Source: Myxococcales bacterium
Lineage (GTDB): Bacteria; Myxococcota_A; Polyangia; Nannocystales; Nannocystaceae
Length of the DNA: 32,614 bases
NCBI GenBank assembly: GCA_020633315.1
Contig: JACKDV010000041.1
Location: 1 to 32,614 of the forward strand
Direction of reading: 5' to 3'
Shown here: positions 17,688 to 27,896 of the stretch, piece after piece
Layout of the letters: every line of letters begins with the position of its first letter
Position numbering within the stretch: the first letter of the stretch is position 1
The notes under the pieces: generated by a model
What the model was told of the DNA's origin: nothing
The model's database searches: none
Seen by the model: the letters and a program-made list of their open reading frames with translations, nothing else
Translations under genes and position numbers: made by a program

Positions 17688-20186
17688 GTGAAGAAAGTCG
17701 TCCGCAACGCCGCCTACCAGGCCTACCTCGATGCCAACGAGACCAAGGACCTCGGCACCCGCCTCAAGGACGTGCGCGACCAGTCGCTGACCCCCGGTGG
17801 CCGCGTCGACATGACCCTGTTCGAGAGCGTCGCCGGGGGCCGCCCCCACCCGCGCATGCGCTTCTCGTTCGTCGACGTCCAGGATCCCAAGCCGCCCGGC
17901 TCGCTGTTCGCCCCCGCGGCCGCGCCCACCAGCGCCGACGCGCTGCGCGAGGCGATCCAGACCGCCCGCTCGGTCCACGCCGAGCTGCTGTCGGTGCGCG
18001 ACCTGGCGGGGCAGGCCCCCAAGGAGAGCCCCATGTACTGGGAGAACCGCATCCGCGTCTCCCGGACCGCGGCGCTGTTCGCCGAGATCCGCAGCAAGGC
18101 GGACGCCTGGCTCGCCGACGGCACGATCCCCGCGGCCCAGCGCGCCGCCTGCCACCGCGCCGTGACCGAGCTCGAGGACGAGGCCTACGCGGGCCGCATC
18201 GTGTTCGACAACGCCGACACCCGCACCTACCACAGCTACGGCCACGACGCGCCCTTCGTGCACTACCTCGAGTCGATCCTCGCCTCGCTCCCCGAGGAGG
18301 GCGGCGAGGCCATGGCGGTATCGTTCTCGAGCACCCGCGAGTCCATCCGTCGCCAGCGCGACCAGGCCCGCAACCACCTCGACTACCTCATGCGCAACAA
18401 GTATGCGTTCCACGGGATCGAGGAGACCGACATCGAGCCCACCCTGGGCGGCTTCCTCATCGACTGCAGCAGCCGCCGCATCGTGTCCGAGGCGCTCGAC
18501 AGCGATCCGCTCGAGCCCAGCTACGAGCTGCTGCGCATCGCCCCGGGTGCCGACCACCCCAAGGCCGGCGAGTGGGTCTACCGCGACCGCGAGGGCAAGC
18601 TGCACCTGCAGACCCACGAGCCCGTCGAGGTCGACGCCGAGCTCGTCCGCGGCGCGCCGGTGGAGCTCGAGGACCTCACCTTCCGCCGCGCCCCCGACGA
18701 TCCCAACCTTCGCCGGGGCCTGCGCTTCGACTGGGACGACAACGGCTGGGTGCAGCAGGGGCGCATCGACTGGGTGGGCTGGGCCGGCCACTGCGACATC
18801 AAGGCGGTGGTCGAGTCGCTGGGCATCACCCTCACCAGCGAGCCGCTGCCCACGGTCACCGAGTACCGCGCCGACACCGGCAAGACCACCACCTACAACC
18901 GCGACCTGCTGCTCGAGATGATCGCCAGCGTGCTCGAGCTGGGCTCGGTGCACAGCCTCATCGACGGCACCGGCCAGATCTCGCGGGGCATCCACCACTT
19001 CGGCGGCTCGCGCAACGACAGCCTCCCCGATCGCCTGCAGTTCACCGGCACCGGGCCCGGCCGCAGCTTCCGCTGGCCCATGCGCGGCCGCGAGGACTCC
19101 TTCGAGGTCACCGCCATCGAGCTGCCCGGGGGCGAGAAGGCCGACATGGGCACGGTGTTCTTCCGCTACCTGCCCGACCTGCAGGAGGTGTCGTTCGCCA
19201 AGAACCCCCGCTACATCAAGACCACCGACGGCGACTACAACATCATCGACGTCACCGGCACCAAGCTCGAGGCGCGGATCAAGGTCGACGCCATCGACAT
19301 GCTCACCGGCTACCCGGTGCAGCGCACCGAGACCACCATCGTCGACCTGCGCGAGGGCGCCGACGGGGGCGAGGCCGGTCGCTACTTCCTGGGCAGCCAC
19401 CTCGACGACGTGGGCGATCGCAAGCTGTTCCGCGTGTACTACCGGCCCAAGGATCGCACCGTGGTGGCCGAGGCCTTCGGGCACGCGCAGAAGGACGGCA
19501 AGTGGGAGGCGGTGGCCCGGCCCGAGCAGGACATCGTGATCCAGCTCCGCTCGCCGCTGCACGTCACGCTCAGCCGCGAGGTCAAGCGCGACGATCCCTC
19601 GCAGTTCACCGCGCTGCTGCAGCTCGCCCAGCGCCAGGCCCAGAACATCTGCGCCGACACCGACAAGGAGGCCGCGGTGTGGAACGGCGTGGTCACCCAG
19701 CTCGAGGCGGTGAAGGTGGCGGCCAACCCCGCCGAGCGCACCGAGCACTGGCGGGTCGACCTCAAGGCCCGCTTCGGCGACGCCTCGCTCGAGTACCTGG
19801 TGCGCCGCGACGAGCGGGGCGAGCCCGAGGCCTACTGCCCCGCCACCTCCGAGAACCACTGGGGGCGCTGGCCCGACTTCCTGTGGCAGGACATCGGCGA
19901 CGTGACCACCAAGGGGCTCGAGGGCGACGAGTGGGTCGTCAACGAGTCGATGCTCGAGCGCGGGCTCATCGAGGTGCGGGTCGACGAGTCGGTGGAGAGC
20001 GGCTTCTACGTGTTCGACGATCACATCAAGAACGTCTACGAGCTGATCTACGCCGGCCTCGCCGGCTACACCCACACCGTGGTCCACGAGAACAAGCGCT
20101 ACGGCCACAAGTCGACCGAGTCGTGGCAGGCGGTGGTCGATCAGCTCGAGGCCCTGCGGGGCGCCCTGACCTTCGAAGGCACCTAG
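17688..20186 (+). CDS. Large protein of unknown function, possible papain/transglutaminase-like core
   Basis: 832 aa, no signal peptide, no membrane segment. I do not recognise the family with certainty. The N-terminal ~350 residues are helical and charged. Around residue 363 comes WVGWAGHCDIKAV: a Trp/Gly-rich turn, Cys369, then a helix. A DTGKTTTYNRDLLLEMIA segment, GIHHFGG (His near 436) and YNIIDVTG (Asp near 523) follow. The order Cys-His-Asp, with Cys at a helix start, is that of the papain/transglutaminase fold; transglutaminase-elicitor-type proteins have a similar W-x-G-x-C and a following D-(L/I)-x-x-L helix. This is inference. The C-terminal ~300 residues are mixed alpha/beta. The start is GTG 17688, with CGAGG about eight bases upstream. 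A strong hairpin follows its stop, so it is probably monocistronic. Confidence 0.7.
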   Translation: MKKVVRNAAYQAYLDANETKDLGTRLKDVRDQSLTPGGRVDMTLFESVAGGRPHPRMRFSFVDVQDPKPPGSLFAPAAAPTSADALREAIQTARSVHAELLSVRDLAGQAPKESPMYWENRIRVSRTAALFAEIRSKADAWLADGTIPAAQRAACHRAVTELEDEAYAGRIVFDNADTRTYHSYGHDAPFVHYLESILASLPEEGGEAMAVSFSSTRESIRRQRDQARNHLDYLMRNKYAFHGIEETDIEPTLGGFLIDCSSRRIVSEALDSDPLEPSYELLRIAPGADHPKAGEWVYRDREGKLHLQTHEPVEVDAELVRGAPVELEDLTFRRAPDDPNLRRGLRFDWDDNGWVQQGRIDWVGWAGHCDIKAVVESLGITLTSEPLPTVTEYRADTGKTTTYNRDLLLEMIASVLELGSVHSLIDGTGQISRGIHHFGGSRNDSLPDRLQFTGTGPGRSFRWPMRGREDSFEVTAIELPGGEKADMGTVFFRYLPDLQEVSFAKNPRYIKTTDGDYNIIDVTGTKLEARIKVDAIDMLTGYPVQRTETTIVDLREGADGGEAGRYFLGSHLDDVGDRKLFRVYYRPKDRTVVAEAFGHAQKDGKWEAVARPEQDIVIQLRSPLHVTLSREVKRDDPSQFTALLQLAQRQAQNICADTDKEAAVWNGVVTQLEAVKVAANPAERTEHWRVDLKARFGDASLEYLVRRDERGEPEAYCPATSENHWGRWPDFLWQDIGDVTTKGLEGDEWVVNESMLERGLIEVRVDESVESGFYVFDDHIKNVYELIYAGLAGYTHTVVHENKRYGHKSTESWQAVVDQLEALRGALTFEGT

Positions 20187-20197
20187 ATCGCGCCCCT

Positions 20198-20223
20198 CCG
20201 GCCCCCGCGAGGGCGGGGGCCGG
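20198..20223 (+). terminator. Perfect 11-bp hairpin after the 832-aa gene
   Basis: CCGGCCCCCGC (20198-20208) pairs fully with GCGGGGGCCGG (20213-20223) around the loop GAGG, 11 bases after the stop codon. There is no T tract after it, so it may end transcription weakly or protect the 3' end. The rest of the 20187-20360 gap holds nothing else that I can name. Confidence 0.6.
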
Positions 20224-20360
20224 TCGGATGCAAGTCGTTGAAGATACAGGGCTAATGGGACCAGGGACCCGAGCGGAGCCCGCCGTCGCCCGGCGGCTTC
20301 GCTCAGGTCCCCTGCCGCGGAGACCGGCGGCGGTGCTAGCGTGGCCACGGTAGTCCCGAC

Positions 20361-21656
20361 GTGCCCGAGGCTTCCGATCAGACGCTGCTGTCGTCGACCG
20401 ACGGCAGCGAGGCACCCGACGAGCAGCTCGTGCTCATCGGGATGGGCTCACCCGAGCGGGACTTCGCCCACGGCGGTCGCGTGTTCCCGCTGGGTGAGGT
20501 TCGAAGGGTGCGCTTCGGCCGGGCCGACGACGAGCAGTGGAGCCACCGGGTGCGCGACGACGTGCTCGAGGTGGCGATCCCCCTGCCGTGGATCAGCAGC
20601 GTGCACGCCGAGCTGCACCTGGAGGGCCCGCGGCTCCGCATCGTGGACCGCGGCAGCCGCAACGGCACCCTGCTCGAGGGCGTGTCGATCGGCACCCACG
20701 CCAACCTCGGCGTGGGCCAGGTGTTCGAGATCGGCCGCTCGTTCTGGATGCTCCGCCGGGTGCGGCGCTCGGTGGAGCTCGAGGCGGGGGGCCCCGCCTA
20801 CTCCAGCCTGCACGTGCGCCTGCTGCAGCGGGCGATCGCCCGGCTCGCGCCCAGCGACGTGCCCATCCTGCTCACCGGTGAGACCGGCACCGGCAAGGAG
20901 CGGCTGGCCCGGGCCATCCACGTGCGGAGCGGTCGCAAGGGCCCCTTCGTCGCGGTCAACGTGGCCGGCTCGATCGAGCGGCTGCTCCGCAACCGAGGCG
21001 AGCGCCTGCTCGCCGCGCGCGGGGGCACCCTGCACCTCGAGGACGTGGGCGAGCTGGTGCCCGAGGAGCAGACCAAGCTCACCTCGGCCCTGATGAGCCT
21101 GGCCGCCAGCGAGGAGCCGGAGGGCGACGTGCGGCTGGTGTCGTCGAGCGCCCGGGACCTGCGGGCGATGGTCCAGGCGGGCAGCTTCCGCCCCGACCTG
21201 ATGGCGCGCCTGGCCGGCTACGAGGCCCGCCTGCCCCCGCTGCGAGCGCGACGCGAGGACCTGGGCCTGCTGTCGCTCGACGTGCTGCGCCGCTTCGCCA
21301 ACGGGCGCGGGCTGCCCCGCATCGCCACCGCCGTGTTCCGCTCGATGCTGGCCCACCCGTGGCCCTTCAACCTCCGGGAGCTCGAGCACTCGCTGGTCGC
21401 GGCGTGGGGCATGATCGAGGGCGAGCCCTACGAGATCGACACCGAGACCTGGGACCAGGCCTGCTGGCGGGTGGAGGGGGGCGATCCCTCGCCCTCGCGG
21501 GTGGAGGCGGTGCGGCGCGAGCTGGTGCAGCAGCTCACCCGGCACCGGGGCGAGCTGGGTGCGGTGGCGGCCGCGCTCCAGTGCGAGGTGGCGGACGTGC
21601 GGCGCTGGGTCGAGCGCTTCTCGCTGCGCCTCGATCGCTATCGCGACGCGGGCTGA
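20361..21656 (+). CDS. FHA-domain / AAA+ / Fis-HTH transcriptional regulator lacking GAFTGA
   Basis: 431 aa. Residues ~25-135 are an FHA phosphothreonine-binding domain (RFGR, then SSVHAEL, then DRGSRNGT). An AAA+ domain of the bacterial enhancer-binding type follows: Walker A GETGTGKE (173-180), Walker B GGTLHLEDVGEL (221-232), the FRPDLMARL arginine-finger region and sensor II WPFNLRELEH. The C-terminal LTRHRGELGAVAAALQ is a Fis-type helix-turn-helix. The loop that in sigma54 activators carries GAFTGA is missing: only about 17 residues separate the GSIERLL helix from Walker B. It therefore should not remodel sigma54 in the usual way. FHA suggests control by a Ser/Thr kinase, a class abundant in myxobacteria. 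The start is GTG 20361; the hairpin upstream separates it from the 832-aa gene. Confidence 0.85.
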   Translation: MPEASDQTLLSSTDGSEAPDEQLVLIGMGSPERDFAHGGRVFPLGEVRRVRFGRADDEQWSHRVRDDVLEVAIPLPWISSVHAELHLEGPRLRIVDRGSRNGTLLEGVSIGTHANLGVGQVFEIGRSFWMLRRVRRSVELEAGGPAYSSLHVRLLQRAIARLAPSDVPILLTGETGTGKERLARAIHVRSGRKGPFVAVNVAGSIERLLRNRGERLLAARGGTLHLEDVGELVPEEQTKLTSALMSLAASEEPEGDVRLVSSSARDLRAMVQAGSFRPDLMARLAGYEARLPPLRARREDLGLLSLDVLRRFANGRGLPRIATAVFRSMLAHPWPFNLRELEHSLVAAWGMIEGEPYEIDTETWDQACWRVEGGDPSPSRVEAVRRELVQQLTRHRGELGAVAAALQCEVADVRRWVERFSLRLDRYRDAG

Positions 21657-21662
21657 GGCGCT

Positions 21663-21698
21663 GGCCCACCCACGGGCCACCCGGCCCACCCATGGGCC
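21663..21698. promoter_or_regulatory. Two 16-bp inverted repeats 20 bp apart (candidate enhancer sites)
   Basis: GGCCCACCCACGGGCC (21663-21678) and GGCCCACCCATGGGCC (21683-21698) are copies of one motif. The second is a perfect 6-bp inverted repeat with a 4-base centre. They start 20 bp apart, about two helical turns. Their centres lie about 106 and 86 bases upstream of the start site predicted from the -24/-12 promoter at 21751, the usual place for activator sites of sigma54 promoters. A third exact copy is at 22010. Sequence is seen; role is inferred. Confidence 0.55.
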
Positions 21699-21750
21699 GC
21701 TTCGCGAGCCTCCGCGCGCCGATCATCGCGGGATCGCTGGGGTGACGACT

Positions 21751-21766
21751 TGGCCCGCCCATTGCT
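21751..21766 (+). promoter_or_regulatory. Candidate sigma54 (-24/-12) promoter
   Basis: TGGCCCGCCCATTGCT matches the consensus TGGCACG-N4-TTGCW at all but one base. GG is at 21752-21753 and GC at 21764-21765, with ten bases between, the obligatory spacing. The predicted start site is near 21777, only three bases before the GTG at 21780. The transcript would thus be nearly leaderless, or translation begins at an internal codon. The location between two AAA+/Fis regulators supports it. Confidence 0.6.
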
Positions 21767-21779
21767 GTGGTGATGGCTC

Positions 21780-22841
21780 GTGCAACACACAGCAACATCC
21801 ACCGATCCCTTCGCCGCGTTCGTGACCCGCGATCCCTTCTTGATGCGCACGCTGGCGCTGCTCCGAGGATGGGCCCGGAGCCGCTCGGACGTGCTCGTAG
21901 AGGGCGAGCCCGGCGTGGGCAAGTCGCTCGTGGCTCGGCTGATCCACCTGGCGTCGATCCATCCCCACGCCGCGGTGGTGGTGTGCCCTGCGGTCGACTC
22001 CCCGGGGATGGCCCACCCATGGGCCACCCTGGCGTCGCCGCAGGACACGGTGGTCCTCGACGGGCTCGACCGCTGGCCCCTGCCGCGGCAGGCCGAGCTG
22101 CTCGAGCACCTGCTGCGGCCCTGGGGCTCGCGCCTGATCGCGCTCAGCCGGGTGCCGGCGTCTCGCCTGGTCCAGGAGGGTCGGCTGCTGCCGGCGCTCG
22201 CCGGCCGCTTCGGGCCGCGCCACGCCCGGCTGTCGCCGCTGCGCGCCCGGCCCGACGACATCGCGCCCATCGTGGCGGCCATGCTGCGCCGCGCCGGTCG
22301 GCCCGACGTGCAGCTCGAGCCGGCGGCGTGGCGGGCCCTGGCCGAGCACGGCTGGCCCGACAACGTCCGCGAGCTGCGGCAGGTGATCGACGGGGCGCTC
22401 GGCCGGGTGCGGGGCGATCGCCTGGGTGCCTCGGCCCTGGTGCTGCCGCCGCTGGCTCCGCCCTCGCTCGAGGCGCTGGCCGACGGCAGCTTCGCCGGGC
22501 TGCGCCAGGCGGTCGAGGGCTGGTACCTGCGCCGCATGCTGCACCACGCCGAGGGCAACCTGAGCGAGGTGGCGCGGCGCACCGACACCTCGCGCAAGGT
22601 GCTGCGCGAGCGCCTGCGCCGGCATGGGCTGTACCCGCCGGCGGCCGTGCTCCACCTCCCCGACGACACCACGGCCGAGGACGGCTGGCGGCAGCGCTAC
22701 GCGATCCAGCCCGATCCCCGCGCCCAGGGCCGCCTCGTCCTCGAGCTCCACGCGGGCGAGGCGGGCGAACGACTGCTTCGGCTGCCGCCCGCCCCACGAG
22801 CCACGGCCGCTCGCTCCCCTGGCGGGAGCGTCGCCGCGTAG
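21780..22841 (+). CDS. Reduced AAA+ / Fis-HTH regulator lacking GAFTGA
   Basis: 353 aa. There is no N-terminal sensor domain: the AAA+ domain begins almost at once (TRDPFLMRTLALL), with Walker A GEPGVGKS (42-49), a shortened stretch to Walker B TVVLDGLDRW (90-99), the LSPLRARPDDI region and sensor II GWPDNVRELRQ. There is no GAFTGA loop. The helix-turn-helix MLHHAEGNLSEVARRTDTSR near residue 260 is of Fis type. About 75 residues follow it, an unusual C-terminal extension. Walker B has Asp-Gly rather than Asp-Glu, so ATP hydrolysis may be weak. It lies 123 bases after the FHA-AAA+ gene, with paired inverted repeats and a -24/-12 promoter between. GTG 21780 is the first start that keeps the AAA+ N-terminus; an in-frame GTG at 21822 is an alternative. 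Convergent with the S46 peptidase gene (21 bases). Confidence 0.8.
   Translation: MQHTATSTDPFAAFVTRDPFLMRTLALLRGWARSRSDVLVEGEPGVGKSLVARLIHLASIHPHAAVVVCPAVDSPGMAHPWATLASPQDTVVLDGLDRWPLPRQAELLEHLLRPWGSRLIALSRVPASRLVQEGRLLPALAGRFGPRHARLSPLRARPDDIAPIVAAMLRRAGRPDVQLEPAAWRALAEHGWPDNVRELRQVIDGALGRVRGDRLGASALVLPPLAPPSLEALADGSFAGLRQAVEGWYLRRMLHHAEGNLSEVARRTDTSRKVLRERLRRHGLYPPAAVLHLPDDTTAEDGWRQRYAIQPDPRAQGRLVLELHAGEAGERLLRLPPAPRATAARSPGGSVAA
22010..22025. repeat. Third copy of the GGCCCA-N4-TGGGCC inverted repeat, inside a gene
   Basis: GGCCCACCCATGGGCC here is identical to the copy at 21683-21698, but sits inside the reduced AAA+ gene, where it encodes AHPWA within the stretch between Walker A and Walker B. 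It may be a downstream binding site or a chance of GC-rich coding; see the findings. Confidence 0.6.
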
Positions 22842-22862
22842 CCCCGCATCGCTCGACGATCG

Positions 22863-25256
<2,394 letters not shown>

Positions 25257-25327
25257 CTCGGGGAGCGACCCTACCACCAAACTTTGCGCGCTCGGGGTGG
25301 TGGCCCGGGCCTGCGGGGCGGGGCAGG

Positions 25328-25909
25328 ATGAAGGGCGTGGACGAGCCCCACCAGACCATCGCTCCGGCCACGCGGCGCTGGCTGCTGGCGAGCGCTCGCG
25401 AGGCCCTCGCCCGCGCCATGGGCGTGAGCGCCGAGCCCCCCGGCCCGGCGCCCGACGATCCGCTCCTCGACGAGCGCCGACGGCTGTTCGTCTCGTGGCA
25501 CGACGGCCCGCGCCTGGTCGGCTGCATCGGCACCCTGCAGGGCGAGCGACCCCTGCGCGACGAGGTGCGCTACTACGCGGTGCAGGCCGGCCTGCACGAC
25601 CCCCGCACGCCCATGCCCACGCCCGACGAGCTTCCGCGCCTACGGGGGGAGATCTCGGTGCTCACCGAGCCCGTGCCCATGAAGGAGCAGGGGCTGGCGG
25701 AGATCACCCGCGCGCTGGTGCCCGGGCGCGACGGCCTGGTGCTGCGCGACGGCGGGCGGCGGGCGGTGTTCCTGCCCGTGGTGTGGAGCAGCCTGCCCAC
25801 CCGCGAGGCCTTCGTGGCCGCGCTGTGCCGCAAGGCGGGCATCGACGCCCAGCGGCGCGGGCCGTTCGTGCGAGGCGAGCGATTCCTGGCCGAGGAGTTC
25901 GGCGAGTAG
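25328..25909 (+). CDS. AMMECR1-domain protein (AmmeMemoRadiSam system protein A type)
   Basis: 193 aa, almost entirely an AMMECR1 domain. LVGCIGTL (63-70) is the family's signature LRGCIGT. The downstream EISVLTEPVPM and AVFLPVVWSSLPTREAFVAA match the second half of the domain, and the length is typical. In many bacteria this protein is encoded with Memo and radical-SAM partners; neither is in this window. Its biochemical function is not settled; a role in modifying a small molecule or tRNA has been discussed for the family. It is divergent from the S46 gene (71 bases between starts). ATG 25328 gives about 15 residues before the domain; the GTG two codons later would serve as well. Confidence 0.9.
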   Translation: MKGVDEPHQTIAPATRRWLLASAREALARAMGVSAEPPGPAPDDPLLDERRRLFVSWHDGPRLVGCIGTLQGERPLRDEVRYYAVQAGLHDPRTPMPTPDELPRLRGEISVLTEPVPMKEQGLAEITRALVPGRDGLVLRDGGRRAVFLPVVWSSLPTREAFVAALCRKAGIDAQRRGPFVRGERFLAEEFGE

Positions 25910-25993
25910 GCCGTCGGTCCGGCTGCGAGCTCAGCGATCGTCGGCGAGGCCGCGGAGCTCCCCGCCCGTACGGATCGGTCGCCATCCCCCCGA

Positions 25994-26548
25994 TCACGTC
26001 GACTCGCGGAACAGCTCGCCCCGGTAGAAGCGCAGCTCCTCGATCGACTCGCGGATGTCCTGCCGCGCCCGGTGCTCGTCCTTGCGGGCCGGCGGCCGCA
26101 GATCGGGGTACCAGCGCCGCGCCAGCTCGCGCACCGAGGCCACGTCGACGAGCCGGTAGTGCAGGAAGTCGAACAGCTCGGGCATGTAGCGGGCGATGAA
26201 GCGGCGGTCCTGGAACACCGCGGTGCCGCACAGCGGCGACGCGCCCGGCTGCGTGTACTGGCGCAGCATCTCCAGGGTGAGGCGCTCGGCCTCGGCCTCG
26301 CTCACCGTGGACGCCCGCACCGCCTCGCTCAGGCCGCTGGCGCCGTGGTGCCGCGTGCACCACTCGTCCATGGCGTCGAGCACCTCGTCGCTCTGGTGCA
26401 CCACCAGCTGCGGGCCCTCGGCGATCACGCTCAGGTCACCGTCGGTCACGATGGTCGCGATCTCGAGGATCCGATGGCGCTCGGGGTCGAGCCCCGACAT
26501 CTCCATGTCGATCCAGATGAGGGGCGCCGGTCCTTCACCGCTGTGCAC
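25994..26548 (-). CDS. orn: Oligoribonuclease
   Basis: 184 aa 3'-to-5' exoribonuclease of the DEDDh family, which degrades di- to oligoribonucleotides (pGpG from c-di-GMP breakdown among them) in the cytoplasm. The four acidic residues and the His are in place: WIDMEMSGLD (Asp14, Glu16), FQDRRF (Asp114) and KDEHRARQDI (His159, Asp164). The length is that of typical Orn. The usual CGNSIGQDRRF appears here as CGTAVFQDRRF, a small departure. It is last of three minus-strand genes (dehydratase, lipoprotein, orn), 33 bases after the lipoprotein gene. Convergent with the AMMECR1 gene; the 84-base gap holds only a weak 6-bp hairpin (GATCGG 25973-25978 with CCGATC 25990-25995). Confidence 0.95.
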   Translation of the reverse strand: MHSGEGPAPLIWIDMEMSGLDPERHRILEIATIVTDGDLSVIAEGPQLVVHQSDEVLDAMDEWCTRHHGASGLSEAVRASTVSEAEAERLTLEMLRQYTQPGASPLCGTAVFQDRRFIARYMPELFDFLHYRLVDVASVRELARRWYPDLRPPARKDEHRARQDIRESIEELRFYRGELFREST

Positions 26549-26581
26549 GGCGCGATTCCTACCACGATTCCCCGGGCACCT

Positions 26582-27805
26582 TCAGGGCACCCCGAGCAGA
26601 TCGGACAGCGCCTGGAGCACCCACTCGGGCTGGTCGTAGCCGGGGGCGTCGCTCTCCTTGCGCGGGGCCACGATGCGCGCCACCACGTGGTCCACGGGAT
26701 CGTGGTCCTCCTCGGGTCGCTCCACCAGGTGCAGGCGCGTGCGCTGGGGGCAGCCCTCGCAGCGGGGCACCCGGCCCTCGCGACCCGCATAGGCGCGCTC
26801 CACGTCGAGGCGCTGCAGCTCGATCACGTCGTCCGCCTCCACCGCGAAGCCCTCCTGATCGTACTCGCCGTCGCGGACCATGCGGTAGGCCACGCCATAC
26901 ACGAGGTGCGTGGCCGCCTCGAGGATGCGGGGATCGGCGGGCAGCCCATCGAGCTCGAGGTCGACCGCCCCGAAGCGACGCATGCCGCGGGTGGCCAGGC
27001 GCACGAAGCCCTCGCCGTGGCGCGGGTCGGGGAAGGGCACCACGATCACCTGGTCGGCCACGTTGCCCACGGTGCTCTGCAGGCGACGCTCGCTGAACAC
27101 GTCCACCCCCACCGTCTCGCCGGTGTCGGGGTCGTGGATCAGCGCGCCGCGATCGCGGGCCGCGATGCGCACCAGGGTCTGCAGCAGGCGGAGCCCTCGC
27201 AGCGCGTAGCGGTTGCGGTAGTGGGCCTGCAGCACCAGCACCCAGCGGCGCGCGGGCAGGCTGGCCCGCTCCTCGTCGCTCAGCGCCCGGGTGGAGATCG
27301 GGTCGCGCAGCACCTCCAGCGGGATCAGGGCGTCCTGTCCCTGCTCGGCCAGCGGCAGCAGGTCCACGTGCAGGCCCAGCAGGTCGCGGTGACGGATCGA
27401 CTCGCGCTCCTCGGGCGTGAGGTCGGGCGCAGTGGCGGGCGGGGCCGGCTCCGACGCGATGAGCTGCAGCAGCAGCTCCACCTCGGGCTCGTCCTCGGCC
27501 CCCTCGAGCGCCTTGCGGACCTCCGCCGCCAGCTCCTCCCGGGTGGGCGCCGGCCCGGGCTCGCCGGGCAGCAGCAGCAGGTAGGTCTGGCTGGTGCGGT
27601 CGGCGAAGACCACGTGGTGCGCGGCCTCCTCGTCCTCGTCGGGTGCCTCGAGCGAGGGCAGCTGCGCCACCGGGCCCGCGTCGTCCTCGGCCTTGGACTC
27701 CGGGGTCTGGGCGCTGCCGTCCTCGCGCTTGGTGGGGCACGCAGCCAGGGCGAGCAGGGCGAGCAGGGCGAGCAGCGAGGCGACGGGTGGCAGCGAGCGC
27801 GGCAT
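26582..27805 (-). CDS. Lipoprotein of unknown function (407 aa)
   Basis: A signal peptide with a hydrophobic core (SLLALLALLALAAC) puts a good lipobox (LAAC) at about residue 22. An acidic linker (about 25-65) and a soluble domain follow. No family is recognised. Visible features are an all-alpha/beta middle with ALRGLRLLQTLVRIAARDRG and a DPDTGETVGVDVFS turn, then a C-terminal stretch with a CEGC pair and EEDHDPVDHVVARIVAP. The start is ATG 27805, preceded by an in-frame GTG at 27808, with GGAG eight bases upstream. It is 55 bases after the dehydratase stop and 33 before orn, probably one operon. An imperfect 56-bp duplication covers its start. Confidence 0.7.
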   Translation of the reverse strand: MPRSLPPVASLLALLALLALAACPTKREDGSAQTPESKAEDDAGPVAQLPSLEAPDEDEEAAHHVVFADRTSQTYLLLLPGEPGPAPTREELAAEVRKALEGAEDEPEVELLLQLIASEPAPPATAPDLTPEERESIRHRDLLGLHVDLLPLAEQGQDALIPLEVLRDPISTRALSDEERASLPARRWVLVLQAHYRNRYALRGLRLLQTLVRIAARDRGALIHDPDTGETVGVDVFSERRLQSTVGNVADQVIVVPFPDPRHGEGFVRLATRGMRRFGAVDLELDGLPADPRILEAATHLVYGVAYRMVRDGEYDQEGFAVEADDVIELQRLDVERAYAGREGRVPRCEGCPQRTRLHLVERPEEDHDPVDHVVARIVAPRKESDAPGYDQPEWVLQALSDLLGVP

Positions 27806-27896
27806 CACGGCGACTCCGGGGGCTCGGCGAGCAGGTGGAGGGACGGGAGTGGGCGCGGCATCAGACGGGCTCCGGGTGCTCGGCGAGCAGGCGGGC
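27795..27896 (-). repeat. Imperfect 56-bp tandem duplication across a gene junction
   Basis: On the minus strand the segment CTGCTCGCCGAGC-N-CCCGGAG-N6-TGATGCCGCGC appears twice, offset by 56 bases. The first copy is the end of the dehydratase gene with ATG at 27861-27859; the second is the start of the lipoprotein gene with ATG at 27805-27803. In the first copy the TGA and an ATG overlap (TGATG). An 18-codon frame from that ATG ends just before the second copy. Confidence 0.7.

Noticed and set aside
22842..22862. Bidirectional terminator between the convergent AAA+ and S46 genes
   Set aside because: Only 21 bases; no hairpin of convincing length is visible.
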